From assembly GCA_037131065.1 (NCBI GenBank), contig JBAXRT010000044.1, positions 1 to 19,688 of the forward strand: a stretch of 19,688 bases of DNA. The letters are read 5' to 3'. Of this stretch, positions 1-6,880 are shown one piece after another (position 1 is the stretch's first letter; every line of letters begins with the position of its first letter). This DNA comes from JBAXRT01 sp037131065 (GTDB lineage Bacteria; Bacteroidota; Bacteroidia; Bacteroidales; FEN-979). The notes below the pieces were generated by a model that had not been told where the DNA came from, did no database searches, and saw only the letters and a program-made list of their open reading frames with translations. A program made the position numbers and the translations under genes.

Positions 1-565
1 GCGCAATTATCGCGAAAAAATAAACTATGAGCGATAAGGAGTTTTGCAGCATGAAAGTAAAAATGATAACAGAGTTTGAAATATATGCGATATACAGGCA
101 TAAAAGAGTTTCCAACAGCAAAGTCCAGAAGCCTGCAATGAAAAATCTCTTAATTTCCTTTCTTGTTTTTAGAATATCATCGGTAAACATACTTTTGCTG
201 TTTGTTTAAATCCATTATTGATCACAGATTTTCACAGTAAATACCCAACCGTATAGTTTTTACGAGTAGGATGTATCCTCAAAGATAAGTTTTTTACTGG
301 CCAGCCAATCATATTTTTGCCCGGAAAAGTTCCATTCAGGTCAGCCCCACCCTATTCAGTTGGTTGCAATATTTTATTGAAGCAAATTTGGAAAACTCCA
401 AATTAGTATATACTTTTATAGTATAATATTTAGATACTCGGGTCAGTAAATCATTTGTATTTATGTTTTCCATTGTATTTTAATTTATCATTACAAAGTT
501 CAGGTTCCTGAAATGGATTGTCAAGTGGTACAAAACATATCCTAACTTACTGTATTTTAGCACAT
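1..565. other. AT-rich stretch without a convincing gene
   Basis: No recognisable gene, RNA or repeat is seen here. The only open frame of note runs from 27 to 209 (plus); an inner ATG at 51 has AAGGAG nine bases upstream and would give 52 residues ending in a hydrophobic stretch. It resembles no family I know, and composition is so AT-rich that short open frames mean little. The DNA is clearly more AT-rich than the gene-dense part beyond position 3500. It may be decayed sequence or the edge of an acquired segment next to the tRNA, but this is inference. Confidence 0.5.
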
Positions 566-595
566 AAAAAAACACATGAACTTAAATGCATGTGT
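566..595 (-). terminator. Putative intrinsic terminator (minus strand)
   Basis: Seven-base inverted repeat ACACATG (572-578) / CATGTGT (589-595) with a ten-base loop. Read on the minus strand it is followed by a run of T (complement of the A run 566-571). The stem is short and AT-rich, so efficiency is doubtful. No gene is seen immediately upstream on the minus strand; the nearest is the tRNA at 884-958, which already has a better terminator. Confidence 0.35.
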
Positions 596-681
596 ATGAA
601 AAATTGTGAAAATGACTTTTGGGAAGGGATCAAGGGCTCGACGCCCCCCCTAGTAGGTATAAAAGTATTCAACATTTAAAA

Positions 682-711
682 AGCCACTTACTTTGAACGC
701 TGTAAGTGGCT
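682..711 (-). terminator. Perfect 10-bp hairpin, terminator-like on minus strand
   Basis: AGCCACTTAC (682-691) and GTAAGTGGCT (702-711) are perfect inverted repeats around a ten-base loop. Minus-strand reading puts a short T run (complement of A 678-681) directly after the stem. The hairpin sits just downstream (minus strand) of the duplicated tRNA 3' end at 721-737, as a terminator would sit behind a tRNA gene. It could be the old terminator of a lost tRNA copy. Confidence 0.4.
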
Positions 712-720
712 GATTCTAAG

Positions 721-737
721 GTGGGACTTGAGGGATT
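721..737 (-). repeat. Duplicated 3' end of the tRNA-Val gene
   Basis: The 17 bases 721-737 match 883-899 at 16 positions; the only difference is C at 727 against G at 889. The matching part of the tRNA covers the 3' acceptor strand, the discriminator base and the start of the T stem. Farther into the tRNA the similarity stops, so this is a fragment, not a gene. Either a tandem tRNA copy has decayed, or an element that integrates at tRNA 3' ends left a scar. The 162-base offset is too short to hold a mobile element. Confidence 0.7.
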
Positions 738-772
738 ACCTGCGGTGATCCCCGGGGGAGGGGAGTCAAATA

Positions 773-809
773 AAAAAGACCTGCACTTCGTGCAGATTTT
801 TCATTTTTT
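773..809. terminator. Bidirectional terminator-like hairpin
   Basis: CTGCAC-TTC-GTGCAG (781-795) is a six-base perfect stem with a three-base loop. It is followed on the plus strand by T 797-801 and T 804-809, and flanked on the other side by the A run 773-777, so a U tract would follow the hairpin in either direction. On the minus strand it lies about 90 bases beyond the tRNA-Val 3' end and would catch read-through. Confidence 0.5.
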
Positions 810-850
810 CACCTCGGCTTGCAAGCAAGCTTGCGGCCTCGCTCAAAAAC

Positions 851-871
851 GAAAAACCCGCTATCGCGGGT
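851..871 (-). terminator. Intrinsic terminator of tRNA-Val
   Basis: On the minus strand ACCCGC-GATA-GCGGGT (856-871) forms a six-base GC-rich stem with a tetraloop, followed by T and C. It begins 13 bases after the 3' end of the tRNA, the usual place for a terminator of a single tRNA transcript. Confidence 0.75.
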
Positions 872-883
872 CTTTTTCATTTG

Positions 884-958
884 TGGGAGTTGAGGGATTC
901 GAACCCCCGACCCTCTGCTTGTAAGGCAGATGCTCTGAACCGGCTGAGCTAAACTCCC
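884..958 (-). tRNA. tRNA-Val (anticodon UAC)
   Basis: The reverse complement folds into a full 75-base cloverleaf: acceptor stem GGGAGTT/AACTCCC, D stem GCTC/GAGC, anticodon stem TCTGC/GCAGA around the loop CTTACAA, and a T stem GGGGG/CCCTC with one G-T wobble around TTCGAAT. The anticodon TAC reads valine codons GUA and related. The discriminator base is A and CCA is not encoded. A good promoter lies just upstream and a GC-rich terminator just downstream, so it is transcribed alone. Confidence 0.97.
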
Positions 959-970
959 GGATTAAGGGTG

Positions 971-1000
971 CAAAGATAAACAATTTTTCTTTGCTGCAAA
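971..1000 (-). promoter_or_regulatory. Promoter of tRNA-Val (Bacteroidetes type)
   Basis: On the minus strand TTTG (997-1000) is followed after 18 bases by TATCTTTG (971-978), matching the TTTG-N19-TAnnTTTG pattern of the Bacteroidetes primary sigma factor. Transcription should begin about 8-10 bases before the mature tRNA 5' end. The block TATCTTTGCACCC is also found at the lepA promoter. Confidence 0.75.
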
Positions 1001-1301
1001 AAGCAAACCTTTTCGGATGAAGGTTTTATAAAATCTTAAAAAATAAATTGTCAGCCGAAATCGGCGGCGGATGTTCAATCAGACCGGTTTCTCCCACCTC
1101 CCCGCCTTTCAAAATAAATTTACCGACCCCCTTTTCCCCTTCGTTGGGCTTCATCCCATCCATAAAACAATTCTTCAACCTGCCATCGCTCCAATTTCAT
1201 CGCCAAACTCACATATTTCTTTTCGACGGTTTTTTTCCGCTTTCTGACGGGCGGTTCTACGAGTCGATCGAATACACATCATCCAGTCGCGGGAACCGAT
1301 A
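1001..1301. other. Intergenic stretch between tRNA promoter and small secreted gene
   Basis: No gene is recognised. An open frame from a TTG at 1048 runs through into the next gene in another frame, and its translation is rich in Pro, Ser, Phe and Asn with no family likeness, so I treat it as chance. A small palindrome GCCGAAATCGGC lies near 1053. The stretch separates two divergent transcription units. Confidence 0.5.
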
Positions 1302-1309
1302 TATCTTTG
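1302..1309 (+). promoter_or_regulatory. Promoter -7 element of the small secreted gene
   Basis: TATCTTTG matches the Bacteroidetes TAnnTTTG element exactly and lies 27 bases before the ATG at 1337, giving a short leader of about 25 bases. No good TTTG is seen at the -33 position, so the call rests on the -7 box and its position. Confidence 0.5.
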
Positions 1310-1336
1310 TTCTATCAACATCGCAAAACAGAAAAA

Positions 1337-1633
1337 ATGAAAACAAGAATCACCCTCATCGCAGCAGCCCTCACCCTCTCAGTAAATATTCTCTTCGCAA
1401 GCAACGATATCACCTCGATTCCTTCAATCCCCGCCGCCACCACAACCAGCATAATGACCCTGAATCCGACAACTCCTGCAGAAGCAACCTTTGAGGATGT
1501 AGCAATAGAAATGGTTTCAACCTTGAACCTGGCTCCCATGACCCCGGCTATTGCAGATTTTGATGATGATGCAAATGTTGTTGATAATGGCGTCCTAGCC
1601 TCTGCAGCACCATCCGAAGCCGACTTTGAATAA
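1337..1633 (+). CDS. Small secreted protein with three PxxAxF[DE] repeats, function unknown
   Basis: The product is 98 residues. Residues 1-21 look like a Sec signal peptide: charged MKTR, then a hydrophobic stretch, cleavage likely after FA at 20-21. The mature part is short, acidic and Ala/Thr/Pro-rich. The core Pro-x-x-Ala-x-Phe-Glu/Asp occurs three times, at 47-53, 70-76 and 92-98, with near-regular 22-23 residue spacing; the last copy forms the exact C-terminus. There is no cysteine, no lipobox and no known catalytic motif. The ATG at 1337 is preferred over an in-frame ATG at 1307 because it starts the signal peptide and follows the -7 element at a suitable distance. The gene has its own promoter and a strong terminator, so it is monocistronic. 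Function is not known to me; a periplasmic or secreted small structural or binding protein is possible. Confidence 0.7.
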   Translation: MKTRITLIAAALTLSVNILFASNDITSIPSIPAATTTSIMTLNPTTPAEATFEDVAIEMVSTLNLAPMTPAIADFDDDANVVDNGVLASAAPSEADFE

Positions 1634-1661
1634 CCCGTATATATCCCCTGTCTAATTTGAC

Positions 1662-1691
1662 GAAGCCATTCCTGAAGGGATGGCTTCTTTT
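1662..1691 (+). terminator. Strong intrinsic terminator of the small secreted gene
   Basis: GAAGCCATTCC (1662-1672) pairs with GGGATGGCTTC (1677-1687) over eleven positions (one T-G wobble) around the tetraloop TGAA, followed by TTTT. It starts 28 bases after the stop codon at 1631-1633. It is the clearest terminator in the window and insulates the next gene. Confidence 0.85.
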
Positions 1692-1741
1692 GTTCAATAA
1701 CAACTGAACGCATATACCCATTAATTTGCTACTTTTATCCG

Positions 1742-2584
1742 ATGCCGTTTACTGAGTTCGACATATTTCTTCGTAAAGGAGAGTCATTTGCTGCCCTTGA
1801 ATGGTCCCCGCCTGAGGAACCCAAAGCCATAATTTTACTTATCCATGGTTTGAGTGATCATTCAGCCAGGTATCATCACGTCGGATCATATTTTGCTGCC
1901 TTCGGTTATGTGATGATCGCTGTTGACCTCCGAGGCAATGGCAGGTCATTTGGTAAAAGAGGTCATTTCCCTTCATACAACAGGATGATGGATGATATCA
2001 GCCTGTTTATGGAAGAAGCAGGAAGAAGGCATCCTTCCTTGCCATTTTTTTTATATGGCCACAGCATGGGAGGAAACCTTGTCCTGAACTATCTCATCAG
2101 GAACAGGCCGCGTATCGCCGGTGCTATTGTTACAAGCCCCTGGCTGAGGCTGACATTTAAGCCATCCCCATATAAGGTTATCATGGCAAAGATTATGAAC
2201 AAAATATTCCCTTCCCTGATCCAGCATGACGGGATAAATCCATCGCATCTCAGCCATGACGAAGAGGTTGCCAGGAGATATATCGCCGACCCATTGGTTC
2301 ATGGTCGCATTTCTATAAGGACCTTCCTTGAGATATCACTTGCCGGGGATTATGCTCTTAAACATGCCGACAAGGTTGAATGTCCTCTTTTACTGATGCA
2401 TGGGACTGATGATTCTCTGACATCATTTTCTGCCAGTGCGGAATTTTCTGAAAAAGTAATCGTTAAGCATACCTTCAGGGCCTGGGAAGGACTTTTCCAC
2501 GAACTTCACAATGAATTCGAAAAAGAGGCTGTCCTTAGTTTCATTAAGGAGTGGCTCGATTCAGTCACAATAACAACCCGATAA
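1742..2584 (+). CDS. Alpha/beta hydrolase, monoacylglycerol lipase / lysophospholipase type
   Basis: A 280-residue protein of the serine-aminopeptidase-S33-like (Hydrolase_4) family, the usual length for monoglyceride lipases. Visible landmarks: oxyanion-loop motif HGLSDH at 35-40, DLRGNGRS at 62-69, the nucleophile elbow GHSMGG at 106-111 with Ser108, the acid HGTDD at 220-224 (Asp224 by family pattern) and the histidine in LFHELHNE (His256). All three catalytic residues are present. There is no signal peptide, so it is probably cytoplasmic and splits a fatty acid from monoglycerides, lysophospholipids or similar small esters. The ATG at 1742 is the first start, after a short untranslated stretch behind the upstream terminator. 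The substrate is inferred from the family only. Confidence 0.9.
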   Translation: MPFTEFDIFLRKGESFAALEWSPPEEPKAIILLIHGLSDHSARYHHVGSYFAAFGYVMIAVDLRGNGRSFGKRGHFPSYNRMMDDISLFMEEAGRRHPSLPFFLYGHSMGGNLVLNYLIRNRPRIAGAIVTSPWLRLTFKPSPYKVIMAKIMNKIFPSLIQHDGINPSHLSHDEEVARRYIADPLVHGRISIRTFLEISLAGDYALKHADKVECPLLLMHGTDDSLTSFSASAEFSEKVIVKHTFRAWEGLFHELHNEFEKEAVLSFIKEWLDSVTITTR

Positions 2585-2642
2585 ACAAGCTTGGCACTTC
2601 CGGAATAGCTAGCAAAAATATAATATTCAACAATGATTCTAC

Positions 2643-3245
2643 ATGCCATTCAAAATCATTAAAATAAGCTGGATACTTCTTTTTTCCTCTGTGCTGATAA
2701 CCGCTCAATCACAGGAAATGGATTATTCTTGGCCGCTTCCCGAAAAGTGGAAGAAGGAGGTAATTCTATTTCCTTTGGACTTTGCCCCAACCCTTCAATA
2801 TCCGGGAGTGGAAGAAGTGCATTTCACCCCGGGTTGGATGAGTGATAGTATTTCGGAACAACGATGGAGTTATCTTTTTTACTGGAAACTCGATACCCTT
2901 CTGAATGCAGACACAAAACAATTAAAAACGGACTTGTTAGCCTATTTCAACGGGCTGACAACATCAGTATATACAAAAACCAAAAGTAACTTAACGTTTC
3001 AACCTCCGTCAATCCAAGAGTTTAAGAAATTATCCGATGAAGGACTATATAGGGGTAAGATCACCATAATGGATGTGTTTTTCTCCCTTAATCCTATCAA
3101 CCTTAATTTCAAAATATCGGCTAGCCAATACCCGAAAATCAATAAAACGATCATCTGTTTTGAGTTTTCACCACAGTCTTTTGATCATCCTGTGTGGAAA
3201 GAGTTGGATAAGCAAAAAGTTGAATTCAAATTACTCAGTCTTTAA
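2643..3245 (+). CDS. Exported protein of unknown function
   Basis: A 200-residue protein starting with a signal-peptide-like segment: KIIK, then a hydrophobic core to about residue 20, with likely cleavage near TAQS. I do not recognise the family. The mature part is rich in Trp, Phe and Tyr early on (a stretch with WPLPEKW, then HFTPGW and the pair RWSYLFYW), which suggests a small soluble periplasmic or surface domain. No Cys lipobox and no metal or catalytic motif are seen. Base composition is noticeably more AT-rich than the genes after 3500. It lies 58 bases after the hydrolase gene in the same direction and could share its transcript; no terminator or clear promoter separates them. Confidence 0.7.
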   Translation: MPFKIIKISWILLFSSVLITAQSQEMDYSWPLPEKWKKEVILFPLDFAPTLQYPGVEEVHFTPGWMSDSISEQRWSYLFYWKLDTLLNADTKQLKTDLLAYFNGLTTSVYTKTKSNLTFQPPSIQEFKKLSDEGLYRGKITIMDVFFSLNPINLNFKISASQYPKINKTIICFEFSPQSFDHPVWKELDKQKVEFKLLSL

Positions 3246-3503
3246 ACATCATTAGTTTCGAAGGTTTCTCTACCAAACTCCCGTTTTCAATTTCAACAGA
3301 TTTTCCCATCTGCCTGCAGGTCTTTTTTATTTGGATCCCCGCCCCTTTTTTTTTCGATCTCCTGCCAACCTTTTGCAACCATTCCCTGTCAATATAATAC
3401 CAACAATGTACATACATGAAATTCGGGAAGGTTACAACCGGGCATAAACCCTTTCTAAACAGTTCTTTTAAGATATTCCTTGATTATTACCGGCTGCACT
3501 TCG
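3246..3503. other. Intergenic stretch, no gene seen
   Basis: No gene or structured RNA is recognised. It contains a run of T near 3348-3356 and AT-rich sequence leading into the promoter of the lipoprotein gene. A minus-strand open frame (3235-3417) has no family likeness or promoter and is treated as chance. Confidence 0.5.
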
Positions 3504-3511
3504 TATATTTG
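3479..3511 (+). promoter_or_regulatory. Promoter of the lipase-like lipoprotein gene
   Basis: TATATTTG (3504-3511) matches TAnnTTTG exactly. CTTG (3479-3482) lies 21 bases upstream, close to the usual 19-base spacing for the -33 box. The predicted leader before the ATG at 3563 is about 45-50 bases. Confidence 0.5.
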
Positions 3512-3562
3512 ATATCAGGTTGATATTCCATAATAAAGAATCATCATTTAACACTCTTCACC

Positions 3563-4795
3563 ATGAAAGCTCGACACTTTGAAAAATTGATCGTTTTGTT
3601 GATGATAGGAATCGTCATTTCCCTTGCCTCCTGCAAAAAAGAGACGACAACCACTCCGATAAGCGATGGAATGTTCATTGGCACGACTTACTGGGAGTGC
3701 AGCCTGATGGAGGTCAACCCGGATACCACGGGCAATCTCTATTTTTTTACCCTCGAACGGAACGGGGATCTTTTGACAGGCGAGGTGCATGTTCGTGATT
3801 CTGTCTCCCCTGAGACCGGTACAATCAGCGGGTTCATTGAAAATGACAGCATCTTTTTTACTGCCAGTTTTGCGAAGAAAGATCTTGAATTCACCTTCAG
3901 AGGCCTGCCCGGATTTGAAGCCGGAGACGCCCGTCTTACAGGAACAGCCCATAATGATCTCCTACCGGCGGGCACCAACCAGGAGATGGAGCTGATTGTT
4001 AATTCATCCGAAGACTTCCGCTGCCCCGATGTCTTCCCCGACAATCCCTCCGTCTTCAGGAAAGTCAACTCCTCGGAACACCCCAAAGACTCCGCGGTGA
4101 TCTTTATCCACGGCATGACCGGGGATCTCACCCATTGGGACAAGATCATCGAACTGCTGTCGGCGGATTTCAAAAAACGCCATGACGTTTACGTTTACCA
4201 GTATAACTGGAAAGACTCGATCATGACGAACGGAAGGATATTACTCGACTCGGTCCAGAAAGCCGGACTCACCAATCCGATCATCGTGGCCCACTCCATG
4301 GGAGGGCTGGTTGCAAGGGCTTATATCGCGAAAGGAGGACCGTTAGCCACCCTGGTTGCCCTCGGAACGCCCCACCTCGGAAGTCCGCTGGCAACCCTGG
4401 TAAAACTCCTCTGCTTCATCAATTTTCCGGGGCCCAAAGACATGGCGCCTCAGTCCGTATGTATCCAGTCTTTGCTTTCGAATACCAACGACGTTCAGTA
4501 CAGGAACAGGTATGTTGTTTTTGGGGGCCAGATGAAAGGGAGTTTCAAGATCGTAAACAAACGCATCAGGTGGGTCTGGGCTGAAGATTACTACGATATC
4601 ATGGACAAAGCCGGCTTTGATGCCTTTATCCTCTTTAAAAGTCCGCCCAATGACGGACTGGTACCGCTTTCTTCGGCAATGTTTGAAGGGTACAGTGTCA
4701 AAGAGAGAAAACCGCTTCTCGAATGGGTTGACCACAAGAACCTGCGGAACCCCGAAATTTCAACCGAAGTGATGGACTACATCAATGCGCTGTAG
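3563..4795 (+). CDS. Lipoprotein with N-terminal beta-rich domain and C-terminal lipase-like alpha/beta hydrolase
   Basis: A 410-residue envelope lipoprotein. Residues 1-24 form a lipoprotein signal with lipobox LASC, lipidated Cys24, followed by Lys-Lys-Glu and a Thr-rich linker. Residues about 35-150 are beta-rich with alternating polar and hydrophobic strands, rather like a calycin or beta-sandwich domain, but not assignable by eye. Residues about 175-410 are an alpha/beta hydrolase of the lipase/PGAP1-like kind: HGMTGDLTHW at 183-192, nucleophile elbow AHSMGG at 243-248 with Ser245, GTPHLGSP at 268-275, a probable catalytic Asp364 in NDGLVP and His391 in VDHKNL. It probably cleaves esters (lipid or acyl-sugar) at the outer membrane or in the periplasm; substrate unknown. 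It has its own promoter and faces the CoA-binding gene tail to tail with 47 bases between. Confidence 0.85.
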   Translation: MKARHFEKLIVLLMIGIVISLASCKKETTTTPISDGMFIGTTYWECSLMEVNPDTTGNLYFFTLERNGDLLTGEVHVRDSVSPETGTISGFIENDSIFFTASFAKKDLEFTFRGLPGFEAGDARLTGTAHNDLLPAGTNQEMELIVNSSEDFRCPDVFPDNPSVFRKVNSSEHPKDSAVIFIHGMTGDLTHWDKIIELLSADFKKRHDVYVYQYNWKDSIMTNGRILLDSVQKAGLTNPIIVAHSMGGLVARAYIAKGGPLATLVALGTPHLGSPLATLVKLLCFINFPGPKDMAPQSVCIQSLLSNTNDVQYRNRYVVFGGQMKGSFKIVNKRIRWVWAEDYYDIMDKAGFDAFILFKSPPNDGLVPLSSAMFEGYSVKERKPLLEWVDHKNLRNPEISTEVMDYINAL

Positions 4796-4842
4796 CTGAA
4801 ATAACCCTCCTGACGGGCCGGTTTTACGGATAAGATAACAGG

Positions 4843-5301
4843 TTATTCCGGCAGTCTTCCGAATATCTTCCGGATGCACCGGTGGAACTTATGGATACTC
4901 TTTACCGGTTCGATCCACATCAGGATGCATTCGCGGGTTACGAGGGTCACCTTTTTATCCTTCAGGAAATCCATTACCTCGGGGGTCTCCGACATCTGCT
5001 GGATCCAGAGATGGTCGATCCCCTTTGCCACCGCCTCCTGCACAATCCCCAGGGTCATCGGTTTTTTGGTGATCACCAGCAGGTATCTGACCCCTGCCGG
5101 GAGCTCTGCAATAGAGTGGTAACACTTTTCACCGTTCACCTCGTCGATGTTCGGGTTGATGGGATAGACCTCGAACCCGCGTTCTTTCAGCTCTTTGTAA
5201 ACGGTGTTCCCGAATTTTTTTGGGTCCCTTGATACGCCTGCAACCGCCAGTTTTTTTGGTGCAAGGAACCGGTCAATGGCTTGTCTTGTTGTTTTCATCA
5301 T
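4843..5301 (-). CDS. CoA-binding domain protein (YccU-like)
   Basis: A 152-residue protein of the small CoA_binding_2 family, one Rossmann fold like the N-terminal domain of succinyl-CoA synthetase alpha. The nucleotide loop AGVSRDPKKFGN is at 21-32, YPINPN at 46-51, and a WIQQ strand at 99-102. A C-terminal Cys-containing motif RECILMW is typical of this family. Such proteins bind CoA or acyl-CoA; the cell role is not settled. A longer reading starts from a TTG at 5328, but the double ATG at 5301/5298 is the more plausible start because it begins just before the conserved fold. It is the last gene of the dnaX operon, 41 bases behind the acyltransferase. Confidence 0.85.
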   Translation of the reverse strand: MMKTTRQAIDRFLAPKKLAVAGVSRDPKKFGNTVYKELKERGFEVYPINPNIDEVNGEKCYHSIAELPAGVRYLLVITKKPMTLGIVQEAVAKGIDHLWIQQMSETPEVMDFLKDKKVTLVTRECILMWIEPVKSIHKFHRCIRKIFGRLPE

Positions 5302-5342
5302 TTTATTTTTTTTGAACGGAAAATTCAAAATATGAGGATACC

Positions 5343-5948
5343 TTATGAAGAGGGATCCTCCGGTTGGAGGCTCCGCTTTTTCTGATATTTACGTTGATGA
5401 TAGGAGAGACTGAAGCGATCGGGGTGCCTGGCTACCTTGTCGCGGTAAAACTCCTGGATGAATTCCAGGTCCTTGTCATAATCGCCGGTTGGGTTGAGAA
5501 TGGGGCCGATTCCGCCGGTCTTATCCCCGTAATTGATGTAGGAAAGGGCGATCGGAACATTGGCCCGCATGGCGATCAGGTAGAATCCCTTTTTCCACTG
5601 GGTGACGAGCTGCCTGGTCCCTTCGGGAGTGATGACCACGGCAAGTGAATCGTGGTCACTGAACATTTTCGCCACCTGGTCTACCATCCTGTTTCTGGTG
5701 CCCCTTTCGACAGGTATTCCGCCGAGTCTCTTCATGAAAAATCCCCATGGGGGACGGAAAGCTTCCGACTTGATCAGGAAACGGATGTTGATCCTGATGG
5801 CCCAGAAGGTCAGCCTGCCGATGACAAAATCCCACAGACTTGTGTGGGGAGCCGATATGATCACCACCCGGGTGAGCCCCTCCGGCAAAGAACCGTCTGT
5901 ATGCCATCCGAACAATCGAAGGATCAATTTGGACAACCATCTCAGCAT
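5343..5948 (-). CDS. PlsC-like glycerol-3-phosphate acyltransferase family protein
   Basis: A 201-residue protein of the 1-acylglycerol-3-phosphate acyltransferase (PlsC/LPLAT) family. The catalytic HX4D motif is PHTSLWD with His35 and Asp40; block II/III is GGIPVERGTR at 76-85 and the phosphate-binding motif PEGTR is at 108-112. The N-terminus is short and amphipathic with no clear membrane segment. Enzymes of this group move an acyl chain onto lysophosphatidate or related acceptors at the inner membrane; the small compact form suggests a side branch rather than the main PlsC. The ATG overlaps the stop of the kinase gene in ATGCTGA, which points to translational coupling. The C-terminal 20 residues are very basic. 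Confidence 0.88.
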   Translation of the reverse strand: MLRWLSKLILRLFGWHTDGSLPEGLTRVVIISAPHTSLWDFVIGRLTFWAIRINIRFLIKSEAFRPPWGFFMKRLGGIPVERGTRNRMVDQVAKMFSDHDSLAVVITPEGTRQLVTQWKKGFYLIAMRANVPIALSYINYGDKTGGIGPILNPTGDYDKDLEFIQEFYRDKVARHPDRFSLSYHQRKYQKKRSLQPEDPSS

Positions 5949-6880
5949 AGATCAATCTCTTTTAACAGGTTTGCGGATATGTAATTTTCATAACTCATGC
6001 AAACATTGGAGGCAAAACGGATCGCAACCTTCATCATCTCCTCCCACTCATCCGCTTTCATACTTCCTAATCCATCCAGGGTGAGTTTTTTCTTCACAAG
6101 CCAGAAGATCATCCCGGCATTGAAGGCATCCCCGGCGCCGATCGTACTTACGGGTGTGATGGCAGGAACGGGAATCTCCAGGTCCAGGTTCTTGCCTATT
6201 ACCCTTACCCCGGCATGGCTCGTGGTATAGACAAGCCACTGCTCTTTTGATGACTTCCCGGCTTCCTTCATTTTGCCGTAAGCATCCCGGCCATTTTCAG
6301 ATGCAAAAATATTAAGAAAATCCTCATCGGACCCACGTACAATTGATGCCATCGAGAGGTTTTCCATGATCATCGGCCGCACCTTTTCCAGTTCCGGGAG
6401 ATGACTGGCCCTGAAATTAGGATCATAAATGATGATTGCCCCCGACTCGTCGGCCTGCGTGGCGATACGGGTGAGCTGCTCCCTTATTTCACCCGTTATG
6501 GCATAGATGGAGCCGAAGAGCAGGATATCCTCCTTCCCGACCTCAGGAAATGATCCCATAAGTCTTTCCTGCGGGTAGGACTTGTAAAAGGAGTAGGAGG
6601 CGTTCTGATTTTCATCAAGGAAAGCCAGTGCAATGGCCGTTTGCCCATCACGGTAGCGGTGAATGTGCCGGGTGGAGACCCCGTTTTCATCGAGAAACCC
6701 TGTGATGAGATCACCGGCAGGATCGTGCCCGAATTCGCTGATAAATCGGACCGGGATGCCTGCCCGGCCAAGTGATACAGAGGTGTTGAGCATGGAACCT
6801 CCCGGTTTGGCCGCAACCGGGTTTTCCTGCCTGAAGATGATGTCGAGGACAGTCTCTCCGATGGTGAAAACTTTGTTCAT
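5942..6880 (-). CDS. PfkB-family carbohydrate kinase (fructokinase-like)
   Basis: A 312-residue sugar kinase, standard length for the ribokinase/PfkB family. Motif 1 with the substrate-binding GG is KPGGSMLN (26-32), DPNFR is at 153-157, and the C-terminal PfkB signature STIGAGDAFNAG at 245-256 holds the anion hole and the catalytic base Asp251. It phosphorylates a sugar with ATP in the cytoplasm; fructose is the best guess from the compact form and sequence feel, but ribose or another ketose cannot be excluded. Its ATG shares one base with the dnaX stop (TGATG), and its 3' end overlaps the acyltransferase start by 7 bases, so it sits in the middle of a tight operon. Confidence 0.92.
   Translation of the reverse strand: MNKVFTIGETVLDIIFRQENPVAAKPGGSMLNTSVSLGRAGIPVRFISEFGHDPAGDLITGFLDENGVSTRHIHRYRDGQTAIALAFLDENQNASYSFYKSYPQERLMGSFPEVGKEDILLFGSIYAITGEIREQLTRIATQADESGAIIIYDPNFRASHLPELEKVRPMIMENLSMASIVRGSDEDFLNIFASENGRDAYGKMKEAGKSSKEQWLVYTTSHAGVRVIGKNLDLEIPVPAITPVSTIGAGDAFNAGMIFWLVKKKLTLDGLGSMKADEWEEMMKVAIRFASNVCMSYENYISANLLKEIDLC

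Noticed and set aside
27..209. Short plus-strand open frame, with an inner ATG at 51 behind AAGGAG
   Set aside because: AT-rich DNA, no family likeness and no promoter box. Shine-Dalgarno sequences carry little weight in this group, so coding is not supported.
616..655. Segment with GTCGAGC and G/C runs resembling a tRNA T arm on the minus strand
   Set aside because: The flanking bases do not pair as a T stem and no other tRNA arm can be found, unlike the clear 16 of 17 match at 721-737.
1048..1713. Open frames overlapping the small secreted gene (plus 1048-1494 and minus 1315-1713)
   Set aside because: No family likeness or promoter; the 1337-1633 frame has a signal peptide, repeats, a promoter box and a matching terminator.
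5302..5328. TTG start for the CoA-binding gene at 5328
   Set aside because: The nine added residues are low-complexity Lys/Phe/Asn; ATG ATG at 5301-5296 fits the family length better.
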